DNA of 64,000 nt from Enterocloster lavalensis (lineage in GTDB: Bacteria > Bacillota > Clostridia > Lachnospirales > Lachnospiraceae), in NCBI RefSeq assembly GCF_902364025.1, contig NZ_CABJCG010000023.1, positions 1 to 64,000 of the forward strand, read 5' to 3'. Shown here in pieces: positions 1 through 7,896 of this stretch (position 1 is the stretch's first letter; every line of letters starts with the position of its first letter). The notes under the pieces are model-generated. The model saw nothing but the letters and a program-made list of their open reading frames with translations. It was not told where the DNA came from and made no database searches. The position numbers and the translations under genes were made by a program.

Positions 1-114
1 TACGCACGGTGGTGTGAGAGGACGGGAGCTAATCACTCCCTCCTACTCGATTTGTTGCAATGGGCCGCCGGCATTAGCTGCGGCGGTTGTTTGCAGAGAG
101 GAGGGATTCAGGGG
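1..114 (+). other. Leader upstream of the aldolase gene
   Basis: No gene is evident here. A short GGGAG/CTCCC inverted repeat lies near positions 25-41. A second weak stem (CCGCC at 65-69 with GGCGG at 82-86, followed by TTGTTT) could be a terminator of an upstream unit or part of a leader. A strong ribosome binding site (GAGAGGAGGG) ends the segment. The operon may begin left of the window. Confidence 0.3.
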
Positions 115-762
115 ATGAGAACGACGGTTGCGGATTTTTCAAAGATAACCTGTATCCTCAGAGGTTATACGGCTCAGGAGACGCGGTTGATTTTGGAGGT
201 GTTGAAAGACAGTGGCATCCGCAGCGTGGAGATCACCATGAACACGGAGGGCGCCCTGTCCATGATCAGCGAGGCGGTGGAGCGCTTCGGCGATTCGCTC
301 AGCATCGGGGCGGGAACCGTGCTCACCATGGAACAGCTTCACGATGTGGTTGCCGCCGGAGCAGATTTCGTGTTGTCGCCGGTTATGTTTACCCGGGAGA
401 TGCTGGACTACTGCCGGGAGCGGAAGGTGATTGCGGTTCCGGCCGCGTTTACGCCCAGCGAGATATACGCCCAGCTGACAGGGGGAGCTGATATTGTGAA
501 GGTATTTCCCGCGGTTACCGTGGGGCCGTCCTATTTCAGGCAGCTGGCAGGCCCGTTGGGACCGCTGCCGCTTATGGCGGTGGGAGGCGTGAACGCAGAG
601 AACGCGCGGGAGTTTATAAAGAGCGGCTGTCCGTATCTGGGGATCGGCTCCGGCATGTTCCGGCGCGGGGATGTGAACCGCGGGGACGCGGACCGTCTGC
701 GGGCGGATGTGGAGGCGTTTGAAACGGCGGTGAGACTGCCGCCCGTGGAAGGGAGAGGATAG
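115..762 (+). CDS. KDPG/KDPGal-type 2-keto-3-deoxy-phospho-sugar-acid aldolase
   Basis: This is a class I aldolase of the Eda/DgoA family, which splits 2-keto-3-deoxy-6-phospho-sugar acids into pyruvate and glyceraldehyde 3-phosphate in the cytoplasm. The 215-residue length fits the family. The Schiff-base lysine is K129 in DIVKVFPA, the catalytic glutamate is E39 in SVEI, and the phosphate-binding end contains MAVGGVN and GIGSGMF. The usual R-T-P loop after the glutamate is replaced by MNTEGA, so the substrate isomer (gluconate or galactonate series) cannot be fixed from sequence. An in-frame start at 52 exists, but 115 follows a strong GAGGAGGG site at the right distance. It opens an operon with galactitol-type PTS genes and a galactonate dehydratase, which argues for the galactonate branch. 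Confidence 0.88.
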   Translation: MRTTVADFSKITCILRGYTAQETRLILEVLKDSGIRSVEITMNTEGALSMISEAVERFGDSLSIGAGTVLTMEQLHDVVAAGADFVLSPVMFTREMLDYCRERKVIAVPAAFTPSEIYAQLTGGADIVKVFPAVTVGPSYFRQLAGPLGPLPLMAVGGVNAENAREFIKSGCPYLGIGSGMFRRGDVNRGDADRLRADVEAFETAVRLPPVEGRG

Positions 763-767
763 AGGGA

Positions 768-1229
768 ATGGTTCTTGCAGATTTAATAACGGAAAATCTG
801 GTCCTGCTTGGAGTTGAGGCCGGGACCAAGGAGGAAGCGCTGAAACAGACCTCCGCCCGGCTGATGGAACAGGGCTGCGTGAAGGAGACATTTTACAGCG
901 CCCTTTTGGAGCGGGAGGCAGAGTACCCTACGGGGCTGGCTCTTCCGGCCTGTGACATTGCGATTCCCCACGTGTCGCCGGAACATGTGAAACGGTCCGG
1001 AATCGCGGTGGCAGTGCTGAAAAATGCCGTGAAGTTCAGGCGGGTGGACGACCCGGAAGCGGATGCAAAGGTGAAGATCATCTTCAACATTGCGCTGGAC
1101 CGGAATGGAAAGCAGGTGGAGGTGCTTCAGAAGCTGATGGAATTCATCAGCGACGAGGCCGTGCTTGGGAGCATCCTGCGGGCAAAGTCCGCAGGGGATA
1201 TCATCCGATTAGTGGGAAAGGTGGTTTAA
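768..1229 (+). CDS. PTS sugar transporter subunit IIA (galactitol/fructose type)
   Basis: This is a soluble phosphotransfer protein of 153 residues that passes phosphate from HPr to the IIB subunit. The phospho-accepting histidine is H68 in DIAIPHVSPEHV, the usual IIA(fru/mtl/gat) context. The gene follows the aldolase by 5 bp with its own GAGGG site and precedes IIB by 1 bp, so the genes are transcribed together. It resembles GatA more than the mannitol or fructose enzymes because IIA, IIB and IIC are separate proteins here. The transported sugar cannot be read from this subunit. The neighbouring dehydratase suggests a sugar acid or polyol feeding galactonate-type metabolism. Confidence 0.9.
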   Translation: MVLADLITENLVLLGVEAGTKEEALKQTSARLMEQGCVKETFYSALLEREAEYPTGLALPACDIAIPHVSPEHVKRSGIAVAVLKNAVKFRRVDDPEADAKVKIIFNIALDRNGKQVEVLQKLMEFISDEAVLGSILRAKSAGDIIRLVGKVV

Positions 1230-1230
1230 A

Positions 1231-1521
1231 ATGAAAAAAATTTTAGTTTGCTGCGGTTCATCCATGATTACGTCGACGCTGGCGTTAAACAAGATCAAGA
1301 ATTTTATGGCCCAGGAGCACATCGACGTACAGTTTGTACAGTGTAAATTTTCCGAGGTGCCGGCCCGGGTGGCAGCCGAGCATCCGGACGTGATTGTGCC
1401 AACCGGTATGCTCAATGAGAGCGCTGCCGGCGGCGTTCCCATTGTGAAGGGGACCTGTTTTATTACCGGCATCGGCGCGGACCAGGCGCTGCGGCAGATC
1501 AAGGAAGTTTTGACAAAGTAG
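1231..1521 (+). CDS. PTS sugar transporter subunit IIB (galactitol type)
   Basis: This 96-residue cytoplasmic IIB protein takes phosphate from the IIA histidine onto a cysteine and passes it to the sugar at IIC. The N-terminus, MKKILVCCGSSM, has the beta-strand/phosphate-loop form of GatB/SgaB-type IIB proteins, with C7 or C8 as the phosphocysteine and the serine-rich loop after it. The start codon lies one base after the IIA stop, with AAAGGTGG just upstream inside the IIA gene, which suggests translational coupling. A 62-bp gap containing a good ribosome binding site separates it from IIC. Confidence 0.9.
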   Translation: MKKILVCCGSSMITSTLALNKIKNFMAQEHIDVQFVQCKFSEVPARVAAEHPDVIVPTGMLNESAAGGVPIVKGTCFITGIGADQALRQIKEVLTK

Positions 1522-1583
1522 CGGGCAGTCAGGAGAGGGATGGGATGCCGTTTGAAACGCGGCGTATATGAGGAGGTATAAGA

Positions 1584-2858
1584 ATGCAAGTAGTAATCGA
1601 CGGTTTAAACTGGATCAGCGGATTGGGGCCAATGTGTATGATGCCGATTATCATGTTTGTGATCGGCGTGTGCCTGAGGCAGAAAATGGGCGTTTTGCTG
1701 CGCTCCTGCCTGATGACCGGCGTTGGCTTTGCCGGCGTCAACATGACTATCAACTTTTTCATTGCCCAGGTGGCGCCTGCCGTGCAGATGATGGTGCAGC
1801 GCTGGGGACTTCACACGGACATCATGGACGTGGGCTGGCCGGCCAGAGCAGCCGCCACCTGGTCCTTCCCCATGGCGGCGGTCATCGTGTTCCTGGTACT
1901 GGCGGTGAACGTGATCATGCTGGCGGTGAAGGCAACCAACTGCGTGATGGTGGATTTCTGGTCCTACAACCATTTTATTTTCACCGCGGCGCTGGTGTGG
2001 TACGCCAGCAACAGCATCCCGGTAGCCATGGTGGCCGGTGTTCTGGACGCGGCGATCACTTTTAAGCTGGCGGACTGGACGCAGCCCATCTGCGAGGAGG
2101 CATTCGGCCTGCCGGGCGTTTCCTTCCCCACCAGCAACAGCATTTGCTGGGCGCCGCTGGCGTGCCTGTTAAACAAGATTTACGACAGGATTCCCGGTCT
2201 GAACCGCCTGAACGCGGATCCGGAGAGTATTCAGAAACGCTTCGGCGTGCTGGGCGAGCCCATGGCGGTCGGCACGGTAATCGGACTGCTGATTGCCATT
2301 CTGGCAGGCGAACCGGTCGATAAGTGCCTGATTGTGGCTATGTCCACCGCCACCGCAATGGTGATCACCCCCAAGATGATGCAGATTCTGATGGAAGGCC
2401 TGCTGCCTTTTGCGGACGGCGTCAAGGAAGTGCTCAACAAGCGTTTTGAGGGCAATAAGTTCCACATCGGCATCGACGCGGCCCTGACCATTGCCAACCC
2501 GTCCTGTATCGCGGTCGGTATTCTCATGGTGCCAACCACCATTATTCTGGCAATGGCGCTTCCGGGCAACCGTCTGCTCCCGCTGTCCGACATCGCTTAC
2601 ATCGGCATGTGGCTGGCGGCCTGGCCGGTAGCTTTCGGCAAAGGCAACCTGGTGCGGGCTTATTTGTCCACGGTGATCTTCACGGTTATGCTTCTTCTGA
2701 TCGCCACCGCCATGGCGGGAGCCCATACCCAGCTTGCCATCACCGGCGGCTTCCAGATGGGCAGCGGAATGGAGTTGGTATCCACCGAGGACGCCGGAAC
2801 CCATCTGATCAGCTATATCATGTCCCTGATCGGCCGTCTGATCGGAAACGTATTCTAA
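1584..2858 (+). CDS. PTS galactitol-family transporter subunit IIC
   Basis: This is a 424-residue polytopic membrane permease that carries the sugar across the cytoplasmic membrane while IIB phosphorylates it. The N-terminal stretch (GLNWISGLGPMCMMPIIMF) and the long alternation of hydrophobic helices match the GatC/SgcC family, and the length is close to that of GatC. An AGGAGG site sits about 8 bp before the ATG. The protein is the third part of a three-polypeptide permease with the two preceding genes. GatC-like permeases have been tied to galactitol and related polyols. The sugar-acid enzymes on either side make an aldonate or related compound equally possible. Confidence 0.88.
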   Translation: MQVVIDGLNWISGLGPMCMMPIIMFVIGVCLRQKMGVLLRSCLMTGVGFAGVNMTINFFIAQVAPAVQMMVQRWGLHTDIMDVGWPARAAATWSFPMAAVIVFLVLAVNVIMLAVKATNCVMVDFWSYNHFIFTAALVWYASNSIPVAMVAGVLDAAITFKLADWTQPICEEAFGLPGVSFPTSNSICWAPLACLLNKIYDRIPGLNRLNADPESIQKRFGVLGEPMAVGTVIGLLIAILAGEPVDKCLIVAMSTATAMVITPKMMQILMEGLLPFADGVKEVLNKRFEGNKFHIGIDAALTIANPSCIAVGILMVPTTIILAMALPGNRLLPLSDIAYIGMWLAAWPVAFGKGNLVRAYLSTVIFTVMLLLIATAMAGAHTQLAITGGFQMGSGMELVSTEDAGTHLISYIMSLIGRLIGNVF

Positions 2859-2884
2859 TGGGGTAAGGCAGAAGGAGTGTGCAG

Positions 2885-4030
2885 ATGAAAATAACAGATG
2901 TAACCGTATACGAGGTAAAACCCAGGTGGATTTTTGTGAAGCTCTCCACGGATGAAGGCGTGGAGGGGTGGGGTGAGATGATCTCCGGGACCAAGACGGA
3001 GACGGTGGTAGCCGGAGCCAGGGAAATGGGCGGGAATCTGATCGGCAGAGACCCATTTGAGATCGAGCGCCTGTGGCAGGAAATGTACAAGAGCTTTTTC
3101 CGCGGCGGCCCCATCAACGGAACCATTGTCTCCGGCATGGAGATGGCGCTTTGGGATATCAAGGGAAAATACTTCGGAGTGCCGGTGTATGAGCTTTTAG
3201 GCGGCCGGGCCAGGGATCGGATTAAGGTCTATTCCTGGATCGGCGGAGATCGGCCCGAGGACGTGGCGGAGCAGGCCATGGACCGCAGGAACAGGGGATT
3301 TGACGCGGTGAAAATGAATGCCACCGAGGAGCTGCACTATATCGACAGCTATGACAAGATTCAGGCGGTGGCGGACCGGGTGGCCTCCATCCGGGCGGCC
3401 TGCGGGGACGGATTCGGCATTGCGGTGGACTTTCACGGGCGGGTGCACAAGCCCATGGCCAAGGTGCTGGCCCACGCACTGGAACCCTACAAGCTGATGT
3501 TTCTGGAGGAAGTGGTGCTGCCGGAAAATGAGGAATATTTTAAGGAGGTGGCGGCCCTTTGCTCCACGCCCCTGGCCACGGGCGAGCGTCTGGTGAGCCG
3601 TTGGCAGTACAAGAATATTTTCCGCGAGGGAGTGGTGGATATCATTCAGCCGGATGTGGCCATGGTGGGCGGGATTCTGGAGATGAAAAAGATCATCTCC
3701 ATGGCGGAGGCCTTTGACATGGCGGCCGCGCCTCACGCGCCCTACGGTCCTATCGCCCTGGCGGCCACCCTGCAGGTGGATGTGTGCTCGCCCAACGTGT
3801 TTATCCAGGAGCAGAGTCTGGGAATTCACTACAACAAGGGTTTTGATCTGCTGGATTTTGTAAAGAACAAGGATGTGTTCCAGTATGAGAACGGCTTTGT
3901 GAAGGTGCCCACGCTTCCCGGACTGGGACTGGAGATCGACGAGGAGAAGGTGAGGGAAGTCTCCGCCCAGGGATTGCACTGGACCAATCCCAACTGGAGA
4001 AATTATGACGGAACGATGGCGGAGTGGTAA
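2885..4030 (+). CDS. dgoD: D-galactonate dehydratase family protein
   Basis: This enolase-superfamily dehydratase converts an aldonic acid to its 2-keto-3-deoxy form. Much of the chain matches what I recall of E. coli DgoD, including the YSWxGGDRP segment, DFHGRV and GE(R) carrying metal ligands, PHAPYGPIALAA with the catalytic histidine, QEQSxGIHYNKG and the C-terminal MAEW. The length (381 residues) equals DgoD within one residue. Where E. coli has EEPV, this protein has EEVV; the metal-binding glutamate is kept. A GTG six bases earlier is possible, but AGGAG at 2872-2876 is correctly spaced for the ATG at 2885. It is the last gene of the PTS operon and is followed by a hairpin. Confidence 0.88.
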   Translation: MKITDVTVYEVKPRWIFVKLSTDEGVEGWGEMISGTKTETVVAGAREMGGNLIGRDPFEIERLWQEMYKSFFRGGPINGTIVSGMEMALWDIKGKYFGVPVYELLGGRARDRIKVYSWIGGDRPEDVAEQAMDRRNRGFDAVKMNATEELHYIDSYDKIQAVADRVASIRAACGDGFGIAVDFHGRVHKPMAKVLAHALEPYKLMFLEEVVLPENEEYFKEVAALCSTPLATGERLVSRWQYKNIFREGVVDIIQPDVAMVGGILEMKKIISMAEAFDMAAAPHAPYGPIALAATLQVDVCSPNVFIQEQSLGIHYNKGFDLLDFVKNKDVFQYENGFVKVPTLPGLGLEIDEEKVREVSAQGLHWTNPNWRNYDGTMAEW

Positions 4031-4072
4031 AGACCTGCCGCGCAGAACCGAATCGGTTTGTGGCGGAGGAAA

Positions 4073-4117
4073 GAACAGCCGGCCACCGGGGAGTTGTCTC
4101 CCCGGGGTCGGCTGTTC
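4073..4117. terminator. GC-rich hairpin, likely bidirectional terminator
   Basis: GAACAGCCG and CGGCTGTTC flank an inner CCGGGGAG/CTCCCCGG stem. On the plus strand only a delayed TTTT follows (near 4129). On the minus strand TTCTTTCC follows directly. It separates the convergent dehydratase and small membrane protein genes. Confidence 0.7.
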
Positions 4118-4134
4118 TGCCGTGCGTATTTTAA

Positions 4135-4455
4135 TTATGACATCGCTTCCCAACTCCCCTTCAGCACCAGGTAGGTGATCAGCGGTCCCACCACCGCCCC
4201 GATCAGGGACGAGACGATGGGCGCTCCGAACATGATGTTCATGACCAGAGCCACGGCCGCGACGCAGAGGAAAAGGTAGAACCCCAGCCTGCGCCTGAAA
4301 AAGAGCATGAGACACACCGCTGTGATCATTCCGGCCTCAGCCACGATATACAGAATGTATGCCGGGGCGGTGAGCGTCAGAAAGAGATACGAGACGAGGG
4401 CCATAACGTTAGCCACGAGCATAATCCAGAGCCATACTTTTGCACCTGTTTTCAT
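4135..4455 (-). CDS. Small four-helix membrane protein, unknown function
   Basis: I do not recognise a named family. The 106-residue product is almost entirely hydrophobic, with about four predicted membrane segments separated by short polar turns (one turn is FFRRRLGFY) and an N-terminus starting MKTGAKVWLW. A strong AGGAGGA site precedes the ATG. The gene lies 53 bp downstream of the larger minus-strand membrane protein and probably shares its transcript. The composition and size resemble the many small DUF membrane proteins of Clostridia, but no function can be assigned. Confidence 0.7.
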   Translation of the reverse strand: MKTGAKVWLWIMLVANVMALVSYLFLTLTAPAYILYIVAEAGMITAVCLMLFFRRRLGFYLFLCVAAVALVMNIMFGAPIVSSLIGAVVGPLITYLVLKGSWEAMS

Positions 4456-4508
4456 TTGAATAAATCCTCCTGTTTTTCATTGGTGTGGTGAGCGGGGGCT
4501 GCCGGGGA

Positions 4509-6167
4509 TCACTCCCCGTCCTCCGCCTTCTGCGTAAACGCAAGATTGTCGAACCCGGTTGCGATGCAGATGCCGGTGTCGCTGGTCATATAGTCGATGG
4601 ATACCCGGTCGCCGGGCTGGGTTACGGCCAGCTCGTTGCTCAGATCGTAGGACACGGTGAACAGCAAATTGGGTTTTTCTTCCAAAATAATCTTGTAGGT
4701 GACGCCGTCCCCCAGGCTTTCCGAGGCGATCCTGAGCACGGTGCCCTTCACGCTCTTGGCCGTCTGGCCGGTCAGGATGCCGCCGGAGCTTCCGCGCATC
4801 TGGCGGAAGTCCCGCAGGGCGCTGTCGATGGTCTCGCCGGTGCCCACGTTGGTATAGTTGGCAACGGACACGAAGGCGTACTGCTTGATCAGCCCGGCAT
4901 TGTCCTTCAGGGTCATAAAGTAGGTGGGCTGTCCGTCCAGATTGATGATCATGGGGAAGGAGGCCCGGTAACCGAACTGTTGGACCTTACCTTCTGCAGA
5001 GCTCTGGGCTGCCACCTCGGTGGCGCCGCTCATCTGGTAGAGGAAGGACTCCTTGGTCACCATATCCACCAGGATAAAGCCGATGGCGGACTCGTCGGAG
5101 CCGACGCTTGTCAGGCCGGTGAACAGATAGCACCGCGCACCGTTGTAGATGATAATGTCGCCGCGGCTTGGCCGGAACTTATCCTGGTTGGAGAAGTTGA
5201 AGATTCCGTGCACGTACTGGCCCTGGTTGTTGATCTGCTGCATCACGAAGGACTCCGGCTGCACCCGGTCCACCCATTCCGGTATGGTGTCAATGGTGTA
5301 GCGGTTGGTTTCGCCGGTGGTGGCGTTGACGATCAGCACGCCGTCCGCCTCCGGGAGATTGAACAGCCAGCGGTTTTTGTAGGTGGTCAGCACCCAGTAG
5401 GGCACGCCGTCGTCGTCCAGCTCGAAGGAGTAGTCTGTCAGTCCCATGAACAGACCGCCGCCAAACAGGCGCACGTGGCGGTTTAAGTCGTCCAGAATGT
5501 AGGCGTTTGCCTGGTACTTGATCTTGTGATCCGTGACCAGGGTAACGTCGCTGACGTCGTTGGCCGCCACCACGATGTACCCGGCGGAGCCGTCCATATT
5601 TTTCAGCCATTTGAAGAAGCCGGAATGCTCTAAGGGAACCACCCATACCAGCTTGTCGTTCACCTTCTGGATCACGGGGGTGCCAAGGACTACCTGGCTT
5701 CCCAGGCCGGGGTTCTCGCCCACTTTCTTGTCGGCCAGTTCCCGGGCCAGGTCCTTATCCACGATGGGCAGTTGGTTCAGCGCCAGCGGCTGCACGGTCT
5801 CGTTGAACTCCGACACCTGGGGCGTGCCCAGCTGATCGCGGTAAGCCTTGTAGTTGAACAGCGGGATGGACAGCATAGTGACCGCGAAGTAAGCCACCCA
5901 GAGGATGCCAAGCAGCACAAAGCCTTTCTTGACGCTCTTGACGCTGCTGTCGATGGAGAATTGCATGCGGTTGTACTCGTTGGTGGTGATCCGCAGGCTT
6001 CCAAGACAGATAAAAAAGTTCAGCACTACATAGCAGCTGATGGCAAAGCACCAGGAAAACGCACCGTCCGAGTACAGGGGGTTTAAGTTGGGTCCCCGCA
6101 CAATCACAGCCGCGACGAAGAAAACCGTCAGGGCCAGATTGAGCAGCAGTTGTTTTTTCTTATTCAT
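4509..6167 (-). CDS. Membrane-anchored protein with large extracytoplasmic domain, unknown function
   Basis: This is a 552-residue protein that I cannot place in a named family. Three hydrophobic segments lie near residues 8-25, 35-57 and 82-105 (the last within FVLLGILWVAYFAVTMLSIP). They are followed by about 440 residues of soluble sequence rich in short beta-like stretches with no cysteine-rich or enzymatic motif that I recognise. The C-terminus (about residues 475-545) looks like a small beta-barrel, with sequences such as VKGTVLRIASE and GDRVSIDY resembling an OB-type fold. An AT-rich divergent promoter region lies upstream, shared with the PHP gene. The small membrane protein downstream is probably in the same operon. 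Confidence 0.72.
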   Translation of the reverse strand: MNKKKQLLLNLALTVFFVAAVIVRGPNLNPLYSDGAFSWCFAISCYVVLNFFICLGSLRITTNEYNRMQFSIDSSVKSVKKGFVLLGILWVAYFAVTMLSIPLFNYKAYRDQLGTPQVSEFNETVQPLALNQLPIVDKDLARELADKKVGENPGLGSQVVLGTPVIQKVNDKLVWVVPLEHSGFFKWLKNMDGSAGYIVVAANDVSDVTLVTDHKIKYQANAYILDDLNRHVRLFGGGLFMGLTDYSFELDDDGVPYWVLTTYKNRWLFNLPEADGVLIVNATTGETNRYTIDTIPEWVDRVQPESFVMQQINNQGQYVHGIFNFSNQDKFRPSRGDIIIYNGARCYLFTGLTSVGSDESAIGFILVDMVTKESFLYQMSGATEVAAQSSAEGKVQQFGYRASFPMIINLDGQPTYFMTLKDNAGLIKQYAFVSVANYTNVGTGETIDSALRDFRQMRGSSGGILTGQTAKSVKGTVLRIASESLGDGVTYKIILEEKPNLLFTVSYDLSNELAVTQPGDRVSIDYMTSDTGICIATGFDNLAFTQKAEDGE

Positions 6168-6212
6168 AGATTCCTCCTGAAATTGACGTTTTTAACAGTT
6201 TCGTTACAAGTA

Positions 6213-6240
6213 ATTATATCGCATAAGGAGAAAAGCACAA
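6213..6240 (-). promoter_or_regulatory. Predicted sigma-A promoter for the 552-residue membrane protein gene
   Basis: Read on the minus strand, TTGTGC (6240-6235) and TATAAT (6218-6213) are separated by 16 bp, about 45 bp upstream of the start at 6167. Confidence 0.55.
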
Positions 6241-6279
6241 GGGATATTTCGTGTTACCAGCATTTGTATCTTATAAAGA

Positions 6280-6306
6280 GTTACTGTACACTCCGTTCCC
6301 AGTAAC
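6280..6306. repeat. GTTACTG/CAGTAAC inverted repeat in divergent promoter region
   Basis: GTTACTG at 6280-6286 and CAGTAAC at 6300-6306 form an inverted pair. A third CAGTAAC copy lies at about 6361. They sit between the two divergent promoters and could be operator half-sites. This is inferred only from position and symmetry. Confidence 0.35.
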
Positions 6307-6394
6307 ACGCTTCGCGATGCACAGAAACGGAAAAAACCCCTCGCGGGATATTAGCTGTGGACAGTAACCATAAAGAAGCCGCATAATCCGAATC

Positions 6395-6423
6395 TATACA
6401 AATAGGAAGATACCTTGTATAAT
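6395..6423 (+). promoter_or_regulatory. Predicted sigma-A promoter for the PHP gene
   Basis: TATACA (6395-6400) and a perfect TATAAT (6418-6423) are separated by 17 bp. The -10 lies about 55 bp before the start codon at 6479. Confidence 0.6.
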
Positions 6424-6478
6424 ATAGCTATCATAAAAAAACACATCTGCCTGTGCGGGCAGCGATGAGGGGAGCGCT

Positions 6479-7471
6479 ATGAGAAAAGACGGCGGGTTTA
6501 AAGAAGAGGGAAACTGGTACAAGGGAAATCTCCACAGTCATACGGTGGATTCCGACGGTTGCCTGACGCCCCGGGAGGCGGTGGAGCTGTTTGTGGAACA
6601 CGGTTACAGCTTTCTGGGAATCAGCGATCATGATGTGTATTCGGACTACAGGGAACAGCTGAACCGGGAAGATTTTATCATCATTCCGGCGGTGGAAGCC
6701 TCGGCCGTTCTGTGGAAGGACGATACGCTGACCCAGCGCCTTAAGGTGCATCACGTCCACGGCATTCTGGGGCCGGAGAGCGTGCAAAAACAGGCGGTTC
6801 TGCCGCTCATGAGCCACGGGGAAGTGGTGCCGCCGAGAATGTTTTACGGGGAATGGGACGGGGCCGCGGTGGCTCAGGAGATGAGCGATTATCTCAGATC
6901 CAGAGGCTGTCTGACCATCTACAACCACCCCATCTGGTCGCGGGTGCGCGAGGAGGATTTTGCGGATACCGACGGTCTTCTGGGCCTGGAAATTTTCAAT
7001 TACAATACGGTAAATGAGAGCGGCACCGGCTTTGACACCACCTACTGGGACGCTATTTTGCGGAAAGGCAGGCAGCTCTACGGTTTCGCGGCGGACGACA
7101 ATCACAACAGCGGCGAATTCGACGACGCCTGCGGCGGCTTTATCATGGTCAAGGCTCCTGCGCTGACCCACGAGCTGATCACCCGCGCGCTGATGGAGGG
7201 AGAATTTTACGCCTCGTCGGGACCGATGATTTACGACTGGGGCGTGGACGGACGCCGTGTCTGGGTTAAATGCAGCCCGGTGTACCGTGTTAATTTCATC
7301 GCCGGAGGCCCGGTAAACGCCGGACTCACCGTGATGTGCAAGACGCTGGAGGACGGCCTGGAATACGCGGAGGTGGAGTTGAAGGGCAATGAGACGTATG
7401 TGCGGATTGAGTGCTCCGATGTGTACGGCCGCACCGCCTGGAGCAACGCGCTGTTTATGAACTGGCCGTAA
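6479..7471 (+). CDS. PHP-domain metal-dependent phosphoesterase (CehA/McbA-like)
   Basis: This 330-residue cytoplasmic protein has the PHP metallohydrolase motifs. Motif I is KGNLHSHTVDSDG (residues about 14-26), with the metal-binding HxH, followed by GISDHD near residue 55. A later NHPIWS and a DDNHN complete the histidine and aspartate set expected for a di- or trinuclear metal site. The C-terminal 80 residues look like a beta-sandwich tail, as in CehA-type carbohydrate or phosphoester hydrolases. The natural substrate cannot be deduced. It has its own promoter and no operon partner, and the next gene downstream belongs to the ethanolamine cluster after a 425-bp gap. Confidence 0.82.
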   Translation: MRKDGGFKEEGNWYKGNLHSHTVDSDGCLTPREAVELFVEHGYSFLGISDHDVYSDYREQLNREDFIIIPAVEASAVLWKDDTLTQRLKVHHVHGILGPESVQKQAVLPLMSHGEVVPPRMFYGEWDGAAVAQEMSDYLRSRGCLTIYNHPIWSRVREEDFADTDGLLGLEIFNYNTVNESGTGFDTTYWDAILRKGRQLYGFAADDNHNSGEFDDACGGFIMVKAPALTHELITRALMEGEFYASSGPMIYDWGVDGRRVWVKCSPVYRVNFIAGGPVNAGLTVMCKTLEDGLEYAEVELKGNETYVRIECSDVYGRTAWSNALFMNWP

Positions 7472-7513
7472 GTTCCGGTATTTTTGTGAAAAAGTGTGTT
7501 ATATAATTATCAG

Positions 7514-7583
7514 AAACAGCGCCTGAGGCTGCGGTGGTTCCAGGGGGTAAAAAACCCGGGAAACGCAGCGTCCGGCGCTGTTT
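7514..7583 (+). other. Long hairpin, possible structured leader RNA or PHP terminator
   Basis: A perfect 10-bp outer stem (AAACAGCGCC at 7514-7523 with GGCGCTGTTT at 7574-7583) encloses GCTGCG/CGCAGC (7528-7533, 7564-7569) and an inner TTCC-GGGT/ACCC-GGAA stem. No U-tract follows. A TATAAT-like element at 7502-7507 lies just upstream, so it could be the 5' end of a long leader for eutA. I looked for cobalamin riboswitch elements because of the B12-dependent operon downstream and found none that were convincing. Confidence 0.45.
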
Positions 7584-7735
7584 GCCGTCCGGGAAAGCAA
7601 AGATGGATTCTGCCGCATATGCCACAATGTTGGCTAAAATGACAATTTACAAACGATTTTGTGACAAATATTAAGAAAAATATTTAACAATATTTGAGAA
7701 AGTATCTGGATTTTTAAAAAACATAATAATAAATA

Positions 7736-7764
7736 TTGATTTATACAGATTTAAATGTTAAAAT
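7736..7764 (+). promoter_or_regulatory. Predicted sigma-A promoter of the ethanolamine operon
   Basis: TTGATT (7736-7741) and TAAAAT (7759-7764) are separated by 17 bp in a strongly AT-rich stretch. Transcription would start near 7771 and pass through the terminator at 7819-7864 before eutA. Confidence 0.6.
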
Positions 7765-7810
7765 TAAACAAATGATACAACTTTCGCTGCAGAGAATGAG
7801 AGATGATGGC

Positions 7811-7864
7811 AAAAGCGTAGACTTCTGGGAGTTAGTCTGCCTTTTAACGGAAGTCTCTTTTTTT
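7811..7864 (+). terminator. Attenuator: intrinsic terminator with overlapping antiterminator stem
   Basis: The terminator pairs 7819-7827 (AGACTTCTG) with 7848-7856 (CGGAAGTCT), a 9-bp stem followed by seven T at 7858-7864. An alternative stem pairs 7811-7823 with 7834-7845, twelve pairs with C7816 bulged, and uses the same AGACT bases, so the two cannot coexist. A further CGCT (7785-7788) can pair with AGCG (7814-7817) and block the antiterminator. This sits between the promoter and eutA. Firmicute eut operons are known to be controlled by EutV-type (ANTAR) antitermination, but the canonical twin hexaloop hairpins are not obvious here. Confidence 0.75.
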
Positions 7865-7896
7865 AGTAATAGAATGATGGAGGGGGGAAGACAGGG

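Noticed and set aside
7514..7583. Cobalamin riboswitch before the B12-dependent operon
   Set aside because: The conserved GCCACTG-type and AGGAGACCTGCC-type elements are absent. The hairpin stays unassigned.
7770..7864. Canonical ANTAR (EutV) twin-hexaloop site
   Set aside because: An alternative stem exists, but I could not place two hairpins with six-base A..G loops. Only the general attenuator is claimed.
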